From JANOYJ01 sp031373225 (GTDB lineage: Bacteria > Pseudomonadota > Alphaproteobacteria > Rhizobiales > Rhizobiaceae): a DNA stretch of 16,004 bases. The first letter of the stretch is position 1. Each line of letters begins with the position of its first letter. Made by a program: the position numbers and the translations under genes. Below are positions 8,201-15,274 of this stretch, piece after piece. The DNA lies in assembly GCA_031373225.1 (NCBI GenBank), contig JANMMM010000222.1, positions 1 to 16,004 of the forward strand. The letters are read 5' to 3'. The notes below the pieces were generated by a model. It saw only the letters and a list, made by a program, of their open reading frames with translations, was not told where the DNA came from and ran no database searches.

Positions 8201-8814
8201 AAGGTTGCGGCGGGAAAAGCCGCATGGTCGATCTTGGCTTTGATCTTGACGCGGAAAATCCGCATGTCCGCGCCGCCGTCGCCGTCAAGATCAGCGGGAG
8301 AGAGCCGAAAGTCGGCGATGGAAGCCGTGTCATTGGCCGTCGTTGTCGTGCTGATGACAACGCTCGCCGCGCCGCCGCCTGCACTCGTCAGATCGCCCGC
8401 CACGCTTGCGCCGACGATGCTGAGACCCGAGGGAAGCTGGTCCTTCAGGTCGAACTTCAGTTTCTTCAGCGCCTCCACCGCATCCGGCGGCAGCGGGCCG
8501 TCATATTTCAGCTCAATGCCGAAGCGCAGCTCGTAGGTCACATAATCGCAGTCGATCTGGCCGCCGACCTTGCTGAAGAAAATCTTCGGCGCGCCAATTG
8601 TCGGGCCGCCGGGCTTCCTTTCCAGTTTAAGCACTTCAGGAATTGACGCGGGCGGCTCTGCGGCAAACGCCGGCACCTGCGCCAGTCCCATCGCCATCGC
8701 GGCGGCCATCAGCCACCGTCCCGGACGTTTCATCCATTCAAGGGGTTTCATGACAGTCTCCATGACGTTGCGTGGTGCGTTGAGAGGTGAGTGGAAAAGT
8801 GAAAGTTTTTTCAT
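5281..8814 (-). CDS. large secreted DUF11-repeat protein with C-terminal cysteine-rich tandem repeats
   Basis: The 1177-residue product is exported: a long n-region, a hydrophobic LMAAAMAMGLAQVPAFA and a likely cleavage near residue 50. Residues 50-260 form a beta-rich domain; 265-371 hold a domain shared with the upstream neighbour (C-x9-C, later CC and C). Four DUF11-like beta-sandwich units begin near 374, 525, 656 and 788, each opening like DIKVEKRAEVGFC. From about 948 the tail is cysteine-rich; residues 999-1138 are four tandem 34-36-residue repeats of C-x13-C-x-C-x10-C, each with LLPGxIRT and CICPR. DUF11 proteins are usually cell-surface or secreted; no enzyme motif is seen. The frame is open to 8991, but the ATG at 8814 has a strong GAGGAGGGG site and starts the signal peptide. 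The frame seems interrupted at its 3' end: homologous sequence follows the TAA. Confidence 0.85.
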   Translation of the reverse strand: MKKLSLFHSPLNAPRNVMETVMKPLEWMKRPGRWLMAAAMAMGLAQVPAFAAEPPASIPEVLKLERKPGGPTIGAPKIFFSKVGGQIDCDYVTYELRFGIELKYDGPLPPDAVEALKKLKFDLKDQLPSGLSIVGASVAGDLTSAGGGAASVVISTTTTANDTASIADFRLSPADLDGDGGADMRIFRVKIKAKIDHAAFPAATLVDNQATLTATRPIGAPVQMMSHDPALPDDGDFLTGQKTRISIDVTKCDPPGGGDKPEEACFKIETGTVDCDKNGAGAFIYHMNVGADMAGKVIELTTANPGVMIAPAAQIVPAGGGVLNWTITGAMPGDVVHLIVIGTETFAGPNEGWGICCTQTIDIVIPKDLECPRKQPDIKVEKRAEVGFCTKDGGCKFTIRVSNVGDAPYNGSIVLNEVTLPFNATIDGGPNAPWACAPLTSPMLCKHPVTTLNPGQFVDLKLSFKPGPAWNARYIENCAKYNYTESGKPLFGSQLNDRACAKIDLCDPKGPYEQNKECQPPDNRRADLQLRKIAREFCTADGLCTYGVLVTNVGPVTHNGPLTVVDQFPGNEPTSVTFAPTPPWNCASIGANQFQCDHPGIVLVPGATTLIIVRAVVPTDLRDPNIENCAEVKAIETETNLANNKACATAKLRQPDGKPALRITKVCKPAAAGGAVSCRITVNSVGTSAPVGPVFVNDAATIIGSGAAANILTVAPDGAEWACTPVPAANVSCQIPGAVMVPGASRHFDVTVQVSPNERFKNCAVGTVNPTLGGRLTEPFGEACDEGGTDISVTKTGDAQCTVAEPCAFTVTITNNGDQDFSGPLQIGDAVELEGVGRLEVVAIQSIEPPFGCAPEPAALPFGCTANVSIPAGASQPHVVTIVIPDNDSLAKVGPNGLSGRNCVGVTGDKVQIGTAGGAAGRVLGGDRPGPFACHPFTLVKAQDEKQCSEGFVKNADGRCVCPEGQTFSQGRGRCVGDVADPVEPVEPDEPVVDQPKVCKLLPGMIRTKNGNCICPRGTELRQGACKRPVVEQCTLLPGQIRTTDNRCICPRGTTLKDGACKRPIVERCELLPGQIRTKNGNCICPRNTELKNGRCQNIVRQCTLLPGQIRTKDGKCICPRGTVLGRKGCVKIDRPTICPRGTKLIDGECLRPIDDGPTIRKCPAGTIGIYPVCVMR
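5401..5820 (-). repeat. four tandem ~105-bp coding repeats (cysteine motif)
   Basis: Units at 5820-5716, 5715-5611, 5610-5509 and 5508-5401 each encode C-x13-C-x-C-x10-C with the sub-motifs LLPG-M/Q-IRT and CICPR-G/N-T. The cysteine spacing is unchanged in all four although the DNA has diverged. This suggests selection on a small disulfide-stabilised fold rather than a recent slippage product. A degenerate unit (residues about 948-975) precedes them and shorter CPxGT motifs follow. Confidence 0.85.
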
Positions 8815-8817
8815 TTT

Positions 8818-8826
8818 CCCCTCCTC
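8818..8826 (-). promoter_or_regulatory. strong ribosome binding site overlapping the upstream stop codon
   Basis: GAGGAGGGG on the minus strand lies three bases before the ATG at 8814 and overlaps the TGA (8825-8827) of the upstream gene. It decides the start of the DUF11 protein over the longer open frame to 8991 and implies that ribosomes finishing the upstream gene can restart here. Confidence 0.75.
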
Positions 8827-10801
8827 AAGGCGCGCACGAAGCGAGTGGAGTCTGAATATCGACATTGACCTTGCAGCACGGGAAATACCCGCCCTTGGCA
8901 GCGTCAGCGTCCTTGTAGAAGCACAGGCCGAGCTTGACCTTGTCGCCCGGCACAACGCCGGAAAGGCCAAGCGTGAACGGCGCGGCGGCACTCGGCCGCG
9001 TCTGCATCTGCGGCGAAACGCTGATGCCCGGGGCGAGCGAATCCGACTTCAGCGAATCGCCGCCAAGCCCGGTGACGTCGTCCACATACAGATCAACCTC
9101 AAGACCGGCAGGCGTGCAGAAATACTGCGCGTCTGATATGTCGATGCAGGGCGGCTCTTTGGTCGGCGGATAATCCGGCGGCCAATAAGGATCGGGGAAC
9201 GATCCGGGATAAGGCAGCGGCTCATACCAGCCGGCCAGTCCTGCGCAAGGATGCCAGACTTCGACATCACCGACATGACCCTTCACGTCCGGGTCTTCAT
9301 ATAGACTATCGAAATCCACAAACCAGGACCCGAACGGCGGCACATTGGCCGGTTTGACCAGCGCCTGATGCGTCAGCTGCACGCCGTGAACGACCAAAGG
9401 CCCGCCAAGCGCGAGCTGGTCGGCAAGCGCCTCATTGTTGCGCAGGTCGTCGCCCGTCTTCACCAGCGTTTCCGAGCAAGCGTTGAAATCCATCACGCCG
9501 TTTTGATCATAACCATATTGCAGGTCCAGTCCGCCCGCCGCCTGCCGGTTTTCCGGTGGGAAGCCGACGGCGTATTCCTGTGGGCTTTCCACCCAGATGC
9601 TTTCCGTCGCCGGATCATCCGGGCTTTCGCGCCAGTAGCGGATCACCTCGCCCTTGCCGGAATTGGCGAAGCGCGAATAGTCGTAGCGGTTCTCGATTTC
9701 GCCGCGCTGCGACAGATACATGTAACCGCGCGCATCGAAAGCGATGTCGGTGACCGGATAGTCCTTCCCGGCCTTAACCGTCAGCTCCCAGCGCGCGGCG
9801 GCGTCAAACGCGCCGTCTCGGGCGATGCCGACCGACCAAATCTCGGAAGCATTGCCGACAGCGTAGTAGAGCCGCCCGCCATGCACCGCGACACCCCAGA
9901 CGCGGCGCTCGTCCTGCGTGAAGCCCCATGTGTCAGGGTCTTCGGAATCGAACGCGCCGCCCTTGATGTCCATGACCGAGCCGTCATCGGCGACTGCGGC
10001 AAGCCCATGGGCCGGACGTCCCGCAACGCCATGGACAAACGTGTCGATCAAGGCGCCGTCGGCGGAAATGCGGTGAACAAGTCCGCTGTCGAGATCTGAG
10101 ACAAAGAACTGGCGGTGCGACTTGTCGAACTTGATGTTGCCAAGCCCGGGCCCGCTGTTGCCTTCGATATCGGCGAACTTTGTCACCACGCCGGTCAGCC
10201 CGTCAATCTTGTAAATTGAGCCGGGAATGCCGCCAAGATCAAGGCCGAACTGGCCGTCCATGAAGCCGGCGTTTGCCGTGCCGCCGCGCTGCCGCTCGGG
10301 CCGCCCGTCCGCGTCCTCATCGGGGATGACGATCTGAATGCCGTGCAGCGAGGTCGCCGCTGCATAGAGATTGGGGACGATATCCGTCATATCAGTGCGG
10401 ATGCCGTCATCATAGGCGAGGCCGAACACTTGCCCGATCTGGCGCGCCGGCACTTCGAACGGCAGCGGCAGATTGACCAATTGGCCGCTGGCCGGTCCGC
10501 CGAGGTTTGAAACGTCGAAAATCCTGAGGGTTTTGCCCTCAAGATCAATCATCGTCTCGTCGATGGGGTCAACACCCGGAGGCAGCCCTTCCTCGATGCC
10601 GGGAATAATTGTCTTGGAAAAGCCGGTGACCGCCATTGATCCCTGCCGGATGACCTGGCTCTCCTGCGCCGCCGCAGCGCCTGCAAACAGCGAACCGGCA
10701 AGCAGGGACCCCGCAAATGCAACGCGGCCCAATGAACGGAGCCGGTTGGCGCAGCGGGCAATCATCGGATAAGCGGTGGAAGACGAAAGACGTGACGACA
10801 T
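8825..10801 (-). CDS. secreted beta-propeller-like protein with C-terminal cysteine domain
   Basis: With the start at 10801 the protein has 658 residues and opens with a signal peptide (hydrophobic VAFAGSLLAGSLFAGAAAA, cleavage near residue 45). The middle, about 50-500, has repeated strand-turn units typical of NHL/SMP-30-type propellers, for example GSIYKIDGLTGVVTKFADIE, FFVSDLDSGLVHRISADG, VWGVAVHGGRLYYAVGNASE and VTDIAFDARGYMYLSQRGE. A proline-rich linker (PYPGSFPDPYWPPDYPPT) leads to residues 552-656, with C-x9-C, a VVPGDKVKLGLC strand and CC-x12-C, matching residues 265-371 of the next gene product. The frame stays open to 11092, and an ATG at 11065 has a good ribosome site, but the residues added look non-coding. 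The 10-bp gap to the next gene indicates an operon. No catalytic motif is recognised. Confidence 0.8.
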   Translation of the reverse strand: MSSRLSSSTAYPMIARCANRLRSLGRVAFAGSLLAGSLFAGAAAAQESQVIRQGSMAVTGFSKTIIPGIEEGLPPGVDPIDETMIDLEGKTLRIFDVSNLGGPASGQLVNLPLPFEVPARQIGQVFGLAYDDGIRTDMTDIVPNLYAAATSLHGIQIVIPDEDADGRPERQRGGTANAGFMDGQFGLDLGGIPGSIYKIDGLTGVVTKFADIEGNSGPGLGNIKFDKSHRQFFVSDLDSGLVHRISADGALIDTFVHGVAGRPAHGLAAVADDGSVMDIKGGAFDSEDPDTWGFTQDERRVWGVAVHGGRLYYAVGNASEIWSVGIARDGAFDAAARWELTVKAGKDYPVTDIAFDARGYMYLSQRGEIENRYDYSRFANSGKGEVIRYWRESPDDPATESIWVESPQEYAVGFPPENRQAAGGLDLQYGYDQNGVMDFNACSETLVKTGDDLRNNEALADQLALGGPLVVHGVQLTHQALVKPANVPPFGSWFVDFDSLYEDPDVKGHVGDVEVWHPCAGLAGWYEPLPYPGSFPDPYWPPDYPPTKEPPCIDISDAQYFCTPAGLEVDLYVDDVTGLGGDSLKSDSLAPGISVSPQMQTRPSAAAPFTLGLSGVVPGDKVKLGLCFYKDADAAKGGYFPCCKVNVDIQTPLASCAP

Positions 10802-11133
10802 GTGCTCAGCCTCGGAGGATTTTCGAGAAGCTCTGTCTGCCGTAACCCGCCCGTCGCTGGGCGAAACACCCGCAGCGAACTCCTTGAAAAGATCAGTTTG
10901 GCGGCCCCATCTGGCGTTAACGTTACGCCTGACACCGGATGGCGTCAATGCGGATGAAACGTCGCCGCGCGGCCCGGCTGGCGGCGCGGGCTGGCGGCGC
11001 CGCGTCCGGAATCTGGTTTCCCAAATCCGGCCGCCGGCAGCCGCCTGGCTTTGCTCAAGTGCCATGGAATGCTCCTTTCCGGCCCCGCACAATGCGGTCC
11101 GTCAAGGTCAGTCGCAGCGGCGGGCGCGAAGGT
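10802..11133. other. 332-bp spacer between small ORF and propeller gene; probable leader or undetected small gene
   Basis: No confident gene is seen. On the minus strand, an AAAGGAG site six bases before the ATG at 11065 opens a frame that runs into the propeller gene; its residues (arginine- and proline-rich) do not look like a secreted protein's N-terminus. A 17-base near-palindrome with core TAACGTTA lies at 10913-10929. The plus strand shows only antisense open frames. Confidence 0.5.
10913..10929. promoter_or_regulatory. near-palindrome, possible operator upstream of the propeller gene
   Basis: GGCG-T-TAACGTTA-CGCC has a perfect TAACGTTA core and flanking GGCG/CGCC, broken by a single extra T. 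It sits 112 bp upstream of the ATG at 10801 on the minus strand, a fair distance for an operator. No matching site was seen elsewhere in the window. Confidence 0.25.
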
Positions 11134-11364
11134 TCATGCGCCGCTTGCGGCTCCGCGTCCGCCCAGCATCAGGCTCGCCATCAGGAGCAGCGACTGCAGC
11201 TCGGATTTCTTCTGCGCCTCCGCTTCATTTTTTGGCGCGCTGAACTCATTCTGGTCGTCGGCAAAGCCGAAACCGCCCGACAGGCTGCCGGAGACAAAGC
11301 TGATCATGTCGCTGTCATCGTCGGCCAGCATGTTGAAACCCTTGAAGTCATTCGTCCGGTTCAT
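11134..11364 (-). CDS. small uncharacterised acidic protein
   Basis: A 76-residue product starting MNRTNDFKGFNMLADDDSD is read from the ATG at 11364, which has AGGA eight bases upstream; an in-frame ATG at 11373 lacks room for a ribosome site. The protein is acidic in its first third, has a serine/glycine patch (SFVSGSLSGGFGF), a lysine/glutamate stretch and then a hydrophobic LQSLLLMASLMLGG segment, which could be a short amphipathic or membrane-associated helix. It has no cysteines and no signal peptide. I do not recognise a family. It lies on the same strand between the LAL regulator and the secreted-protein genes, and overlaps the end of the preceding small ORF. Confidence 0.55.
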   Translation of the reverse strand: MNRTNDFKGFNMLADDDSDMISFVSGSLSGGFGFADDQNEFSAPKNEAEAQKKSELQSLLLMASLMLGGRGAASGA

Positions 11365-11608
11365 GATTTTCATCCTGAGAGAAATTTAATCTGCTGTTTG
11401 CAATTCTGGGTGACGCTGCGTGAGGCCATCGTGAATGGGTCCCGCGTATCGCGAAAATCTCAGGAGAGCTGCAATAACCGCGCCCAATCTGCACGGCGGC
11501 GCTTGAACCCGCGCCGGTGAATTGAAGCAGGCGGGACGCGAACATGGTCATTTCGCCTGAGCTCATAGACACGTGCTGACGGAGATTGTTTGCTTGAGTG
11601 ACTGACAT
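11348..11608 (-). CDS. possible small ORF of unknown function, perhaps frameshifted
   Basis: An 86-residue frame starts at 11608 after a good ribosome site (GAGGTCAGG just upstream). The first 45 residues (MSVTQANNLRQHVSMSSG onward, then an MFASRLLQFTGAG stretch) look like a plausible soluble small protein, while the second half is rich in R, H, P and S and resembles out-of-frame sequence. The frame ends 17 bp inside the next small ORF. Either the C-terminal half is not selected, the frame is shifted, or the ORF is spurious. No family recognised. Confidence 0.4.
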   Translation of the reverse strand: MSVTQANNLRQHVSMSSGEMTMFASRLLQFTGAGSSAAVQIGRGYCSSPEIFAIRGTHSRWPHAASPRIANSRLNFSQDENHEPDE

Positions 11609-11676
11609 GATCCTGACCTCATCTTGGCCCCCGCAATTCGGGTGCGATGAGAATCACCTACAGGAATGCCGCGGCG

Positions 11677-11718
11677 TCAGCCTCGGTGCAGCCACCCATT
11701 TTTCAGCTTGGGTCCACC
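11677..11718. repeat. short imperfect direct repeat in the leader of the small-ORF unit
   Basis: TCAGCCTCGGTGCAGCCACC (11677-11696) and TCAGCTTGGGTCCACC (11703-11718) share TCAGC-Y-T-S-GGT and CCACC and start 26 bp apart, within the 157-bp spacer upstream of the small ORF at 11608. They could be paired regulator sites. Nothing else is recognised in that spacer beyond an A/T-rich stretch near 11720-11756. Confidence 0.2.
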
Positions 11719-11765
11719 TATTTTTTGCAATTGTCTGGAAAATAAGAGAAAAATCCAACGGCTGC

Positions 11766-14408
11766 TTAAGCGCTTCCGGAAAGAAGCCAGGGCTCGCTGC
11801 GCACCCTCAAGACCGCATCCATGCGCCCGGTCGCGTTCAACTTGGCCAAGAGCGAGGAGACGTGGTGCTCAACCGTGCGCGGCGAGCGGAAAAGGCGCTT
11901 GGCGATTTCCTGATTGCCGCAGCCCTGCGCGATCAATTCAAGCACTTCAATTTCGCGCTGCGTCAGCCCGAGCGGATGACCGCGCGAAGCTGAATAAGGC
12001 CCGCGCTTTGCCTTCGGCATCATGCCCTCAAAGCCGAGCTCCTTCGCCCATCTGCGCGCTATGCCCGCCGCCGGCTTTGCCTCAATTTCCTCAAGCAGCG
12101 CCACCGCCCGCGCAAGGCTCTCGCCGTCGCCGCCCGCCGGGTCCAGCATCAGCGACAGCGCAGCCTTGTAAGGCACGCCGAGCTGCTGCCATGCGGCGGC
12201 CGCGCCCGCATAATCTCCCCGCAGCTCTGCCAGGCGCGGCGGCGCGGGCTGCGGGTCGGGCAGCGGAAACGTTTCGTCAATGCCCGCCCGTTCCCACCAG
12301 GACGCGAAGTCGCCGATCTCCCAAGGGTCAAACTTGGCAAGATCCATTTTCGCCATTTCAGCTAGCTCGGCGCGGAAGGCTTCCGTATCCTCCGACAGCC
12401 ACGACGCCTCGATCAGCCCAAACCGGACCAGAGTTACGTATTGCGGCTCGCCCGTCGCCAGCGCGTCTTTCAGCGCGCGCGCCAAAAGCGCATCCGCGTT
12501 CGCCTCGCCAAGCCGGGCGCGCACTGTCCCCAGGACAGTCAGCGCTGGCAGCTTCATCAACAGCGTCTGCCGCTCCAGCCCCATGACGCCGTCCGCGATG
12601 GTTTCAGCCTCGCGCAGCCGGCCCTGCTCCATGCGCAGCAGCGCCTGTCGGCCGACGAGATAATGCGTCCAAGCGTCAAGATCATGCGCCGTGTCGAACG
12701 CGATGCCTTCCGCCAGAAGCCGTTCGGCGCGCTCGAACTGCTTGAACAGGACCGAGGCCTCCGCATAATTCGTGTAAGCCCGCGCCGCCTGTTCATGAAA
12801 TCCATACTCAAGCGCGAGCGCCAAGCTTTCCTCCAGATAGGCCTCTCCGCCGCTCTGACCGGAAAACATCAGCGCGCTGCCGACATTGTTGAGAGCGTGC
12901 ACGCGCGTCTCGGTCTCGCCGAGCTCTTCAGCCAGCGCAATGGCCCGCTTGCCCCAATGGATGGCCTCCTCCATCCGGTCATTCAGCATGTGCGACTGCG
13001 AGCGGGCGCTGTAGGTCATGGCAAGCTCGGGACCGGGCGGCAGCGCCTCAAGCACATCTGCCGCTTGATCGATAAACTCCTTCGCCAGCTGCGATTCTCC
13101 CCGGTACCAGTGCAGCCGGGACAGGCCGCGCAGGTTCAGTCCAACCTTGTCCGGCCGCTCCAGCTGCCGCCACAGATTTGCCGCCTTCTGGCGCGCGGCA
13201 ATGATGCTGTCGTCAATCTGTGTCGACAGCGCCGCTTCGTAGGCCCAGTCCTCATAGAGCTGCGCCGCCTGCTCGAAAGTGGCGGCGGCGACATGTTTCA
13301 GCCCCGTCGCCAAATGCGCCGCCGCCTGCAGATGCGCGCCCATTTTGGCCGCCTGCGCCGCCGCCGCGGGCGCAATCTCAATGACGCGCGCCGCATTGCC
13401 GGATCCGTCGGCATGGTGCACGCGCTGCGCCAGCTTCGCATCCCCGGCGCCGGCCAGAGCCTCGTCCACCCTTGCATGCAGCGCCCGCTGCTGCGACTGG
13501 CTCAGCCGCTCAAGTGTCGCCTTGCGCGCCAGCTCGTGGCGGAACAGAAGCAGCCCCGCCGCATCGCGCACCAGAAGACCCTTTGCCACGCACGAATCCA
13601 TCGCCGCGTCCGCGCCGCCGCTGATGAGGCGGCTGACAAGCTCGGGCTCGATCGAGCCCGGCATAATGCTCATGACTTCCAGAAGCGCGCGCTCCGGAGC
13701 GGCCAGCCGGGACAGGCGCGACCAGACTGCGTCGCGCACGGAAACAGGAATGCCGCCGCCCTCCGCGCCGCCAGCCAGAAGCTCGGTCACAAAAAACGGA
13801 TTGCCCGACGTGACTTCAAACAGCCCTTGCAACGGGCTGCCCGCCGCTTCCGCCAATTGCCGCACGCCCTGCGGCGACAGCGGCTTCAGCGCGATGCGGC
13901 TGGTCTGCGCCGACGGCAGGTCGCCAAGCACCTGCGCCAGCGGGTGATCCGCGCCAAGCTCGTCGCTGCGCACAGACAGCACGATCACTGCGCGCAGGAG
14001 CGCCACGCGGCGGCCGAGATATTTGATGAGGTCGAGCGTCGCCCTGTCTGCCCAATGCACATCTTCGAAGATCAGCGCGTGGCAATGGCGCGATTTCTGC
14101 AGCACGCGGAGCAGCGCAGGAAAAATCCGGTCCTGCGCCGCCGCCTGATCGAGAAGTTCGGCGATTTCAGAGCCGATCATCTGCGCCATGTCCTGCAGCG
14201 GCCCGAGCGGGCGCGGCGTGAACAGAGCTTCGCAGCCGCCCCAGCAGAACTTTGCCTCTGCGGGCGGTTTTTCGGCGAACGCACGCAAGAGAGAGGTCTT
14301 GCCGACACCCGCCTCGCCGGACAGGATCACAATGCGCCCATGCCCGGCGGCAGCGCCGGTAAGGGCGTCTTGCAGAACCGCCAGCTGATCCACGCGTTCA
14401 ATCAGCAT
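11766..14408 (-). CDS. LAL-type LuxR family transcriptional regulator with AAA ATPase domain
   Basis: The 880-residue protein has the full architecture of large ATP-binding LuxR regulators (MalT/LAL group), cytoplasmic activators that multimerise on binding ATP and an inducer. Walker A is GEAGVGKT at 31-38, Walker B is LIFEDVHWAD at 112-121, and VLSVRSDE follows at the sensor position. A long alpha-helical middle (about 330-760) has TPR-like character. The C-terminal GerE-type helix-turn-helix (about 813-875) is LTQREIEVLELIAQGCGNQEIAKRLF...RTVEHHVSSLLAKL. No receiver domain is present. The start at 14408 begins directly with the ERVDQL strand usual for this group; its ribosome site is weak. 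It lies upstream of, and on the same strand as, the secreted-protein module and divergent from the ECF sigma gene, so either could be its target; the inducer is unknown. Confidence 0.92.
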   Translation of the reverse strand: MLIERVDQLAVLQDALTGAAAGHGRIVILSGEAGVGKTSLLRAFAEKPPAEAKFCWGGCEALFTPRPLGPLQDMAQMIGSEIAELLDQAAAQDRIFPALLRVLQKSRHCHALIFEDVHWADRATLDLIKYLGRRVALLRAVIVLSVRSDELGADHPLAQVLGDLPSAQTSRIALKPLSPQGVRQLAEAAGSPLQGLFEVTSGNPFFVTELLAGGAEGGGIPVSVRDAVWSRLSRLAAPERALLEVMSIMPGSIEPELVSRLISGGADAAMDSCVAKGLLVRDAAGLLLFRHELARKATLERLSQSQQRALHARVDEALAGAGDAKLAQRVHHADGSGNAARVIEIAPAAAAQAAKMGAHLQAAAHLATGLKHVAAATFEQAAQLYEDWAYEAALSTQIDDSIIAARQKAANLWRQLERPDKVGLNLRGLSRLHWYRGESQLAKEFIDQAADVLEALPPGPELAMTYSARSQSHMLNDRMEEAIHWGKRAIALAEELGETETRVHALNNVGSALMFSGQSGGEAYLEESLALALEYGFHEQAARAYTNYAEASVLFKQFERAERLLAEGIAFDTAHDLDAWTHYLVGRQALLRMEQGRLREAETIADGVMGLERQTLLMKLPALTVLGTVRARLGEANADALLARALKDALATGEPQYVTLVRFGLIEASWLSEDTEAFRAELAEMAKMDLAKFDPWEIGDFASWWERAGIDETFPLPDPQPAPPRLAELRGDYAGAAAAWQQLGVPYKAALSLMLDPAGGDGESLARAVALLEEIEAKPAAGIARRWAKELGFEGMMPKAKRGPYSASRGHPLGLTQREIEVLELIAQGCGNQEIAKRLFRSPRTVEHHVSSLLAKLNATGRMDAVLRVRSEPWLLSGSA

Positions 14409-14555
14409 GGATGCGTCTCAACCCGACAGCGGCGCAAAAGCTCAAAGTCCACAAATTTTCCTCCCCGATGCGGCGCTGCGCGCCGTCGATTGTTTCTGTT
14501 CCACCCTCAGATTGCCCCGCAACCCGCTGATACAAAGCGGTCTTATCCCGATTCC

Positions 14556-14584
14556 CTTGTAGTTGCAGCGCCTTGCGGGGGCAA
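14556..14584 (-). promoter_or_regulatory. candidate promoter for the LAL regulator
   Basis: On the minus strand TTGCCC (14584-14579) and TACAAG (14561-14556) are separated by 17 bases, each matching four of six consensus positions. This would give a leader of about 140 bases. Assigned by eye, low confidence. Confidence 0.22.
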
Positions 14585-14598
14585 ATGATTTCCCCTGC

Positions 14599-14620
14599 GG
14601 AATGCCAATTGCGGCATTCC
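14599..14620. promoter_or_regulatory. perfect 8-bp inverted repeat in the divergent regulator/sigma intergenic region
   Basis: GGAATGCC (14599-14606) and GGCATTCC (14613-14620) are exact reverse complements around a 6-base AATTGC. The site lies 82 bp before the sigma gene start and 191 bp before the LAL regulator start, just upstream of the candidate regulator promoter. It has the shape of a dimeric regulator operator; the LAL protein itself is one candidate ligand. No T-tract follows, so a terminator is unlikely. Confidence 0.45.
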
Positions 14621-14701
14621 CTCGCCAGCGCCAATCCGTTAGGCTCGATTTTGTTTTGAACCTTTTCGCCGCCCAGCGCGGCTAATGACAGAAGGAACGG
14701 C

Positions 14702-15274
14702 ATGAGCTCTGCGTCTGGCACGGTGTCAGATAATGACCTGATGAAGCGCATCGCCTCCGGCGACCGCGCGGCGGTGCGCCTGCTGTTCATGCGCCATCAT
14801 GCCCGGGTCTACCGGTTTGCGGCGCGCCAGACAGGTTCGGAAAATATGGCTGATGATATCGCAAATGAAGTTTTTCTGGAGGTCTGGCGCAAGGCCGGCT
14901 CCTTCGAGTTCCGATCGGAAGTCTCCACCTGGCTGCTCGGCATCGCCCGGTTCAAGATTCTCTCAGCCCGCCGCAAACGCAGGGAGGACGAACTGGACGA
15001 TTTGCAGGCCGAGCGGCTGGAGGACCAGGGCGACACGCCTGAGGTTGTTTCCATGAAACTCGACAAGGCGGCGGCGCTGCGCCAATGCGTTGACGGACTC
15101 TCCGCCGAGCACAAGGCCGTCATCAATCTTGCTTATTACCATGGCCGCACCGTCACGGAGATTGGCGAAATTCTTGCCATACCGGTGGCGACGGTGAAGA
15201 CCCGCATGTTCTACGCCCGCTCCAAACTCGGCGAATCGCTGAAAGCTGCCGGACATGACAGGGGCTGGCCATGA
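14702..15274 (+). CDS. ECF-family RNA polymerase sigma factor
   Basis: The 190-residue protein has the two-domain layout of extracytoplasmic-function sigma factors. Sigma-2 (about 23-92) contains ARQTGSENMADDIANEVFLE (-10 recognition helix region, with the usual D-D-x-x-x-E-V-F) and STWLLGIARFKILSARRK. Sigma-4 (about 122-180) contains LSAEHKAVINLAYYHGRTVTEIGEILAIPVATVKTRMFYAR, the -35-binding helix-turn-helix. The linker is short and charged and there is no extra SnoaL-type domain. AAGGA lies five bases before the ATG at 14702. The stop overlaps the next start (ATGA), the typical sigma/anti-sigma arrangement. Target promoters are unknown; autoregulation is usual for such pairs. Confidence 0.93.
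   Translation: MSSASGTVSDNDLMKRIASGDRAAVRLLFMRHHARVYRFAARQTGSENMADDIANEVFLEVWRKAGSFEFRSEVSTWLLGIARFKILSARRKRREDELDDLQAERLEDQGDTPEVVSMKLDKAAALRQCVDGLSAEHKAVINLAYYHGRTVTEIGEILAIPVATVKTRMFYARSKLGESLKAAGHDRGWP

Noticed and set aside
7141..8646. Plus-strand open frame of 501 codons
   Set aside because: Antisense to the N-terminal half of the DUF11 protein; no ribosome site and no recognisable motif.
8815..8991. N-terminal extension of the DUF11 protein frame to 8991
   Set aside because: It would overlap the end of the propeller gene, put 59 arginine-rich residues before the signal peptide, and ignore the GAGGAGGGG site at the ATG at 8814.
12441..14588. Long plus-strand open frame (715 codons) opposite the LAL regulator
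   Set aside because: Antisense shadow: the minus strand encodes clear Walker and HTH motifs, while this frame is arginine/glutamine-rich and shows none.
14398..14790. 130-codon minus-strand ORF between regulator and sigma gene
   Set aside because: It overlaps the sigma gene start on the opposite strand and covers the promoter region; composition is not protein-like.
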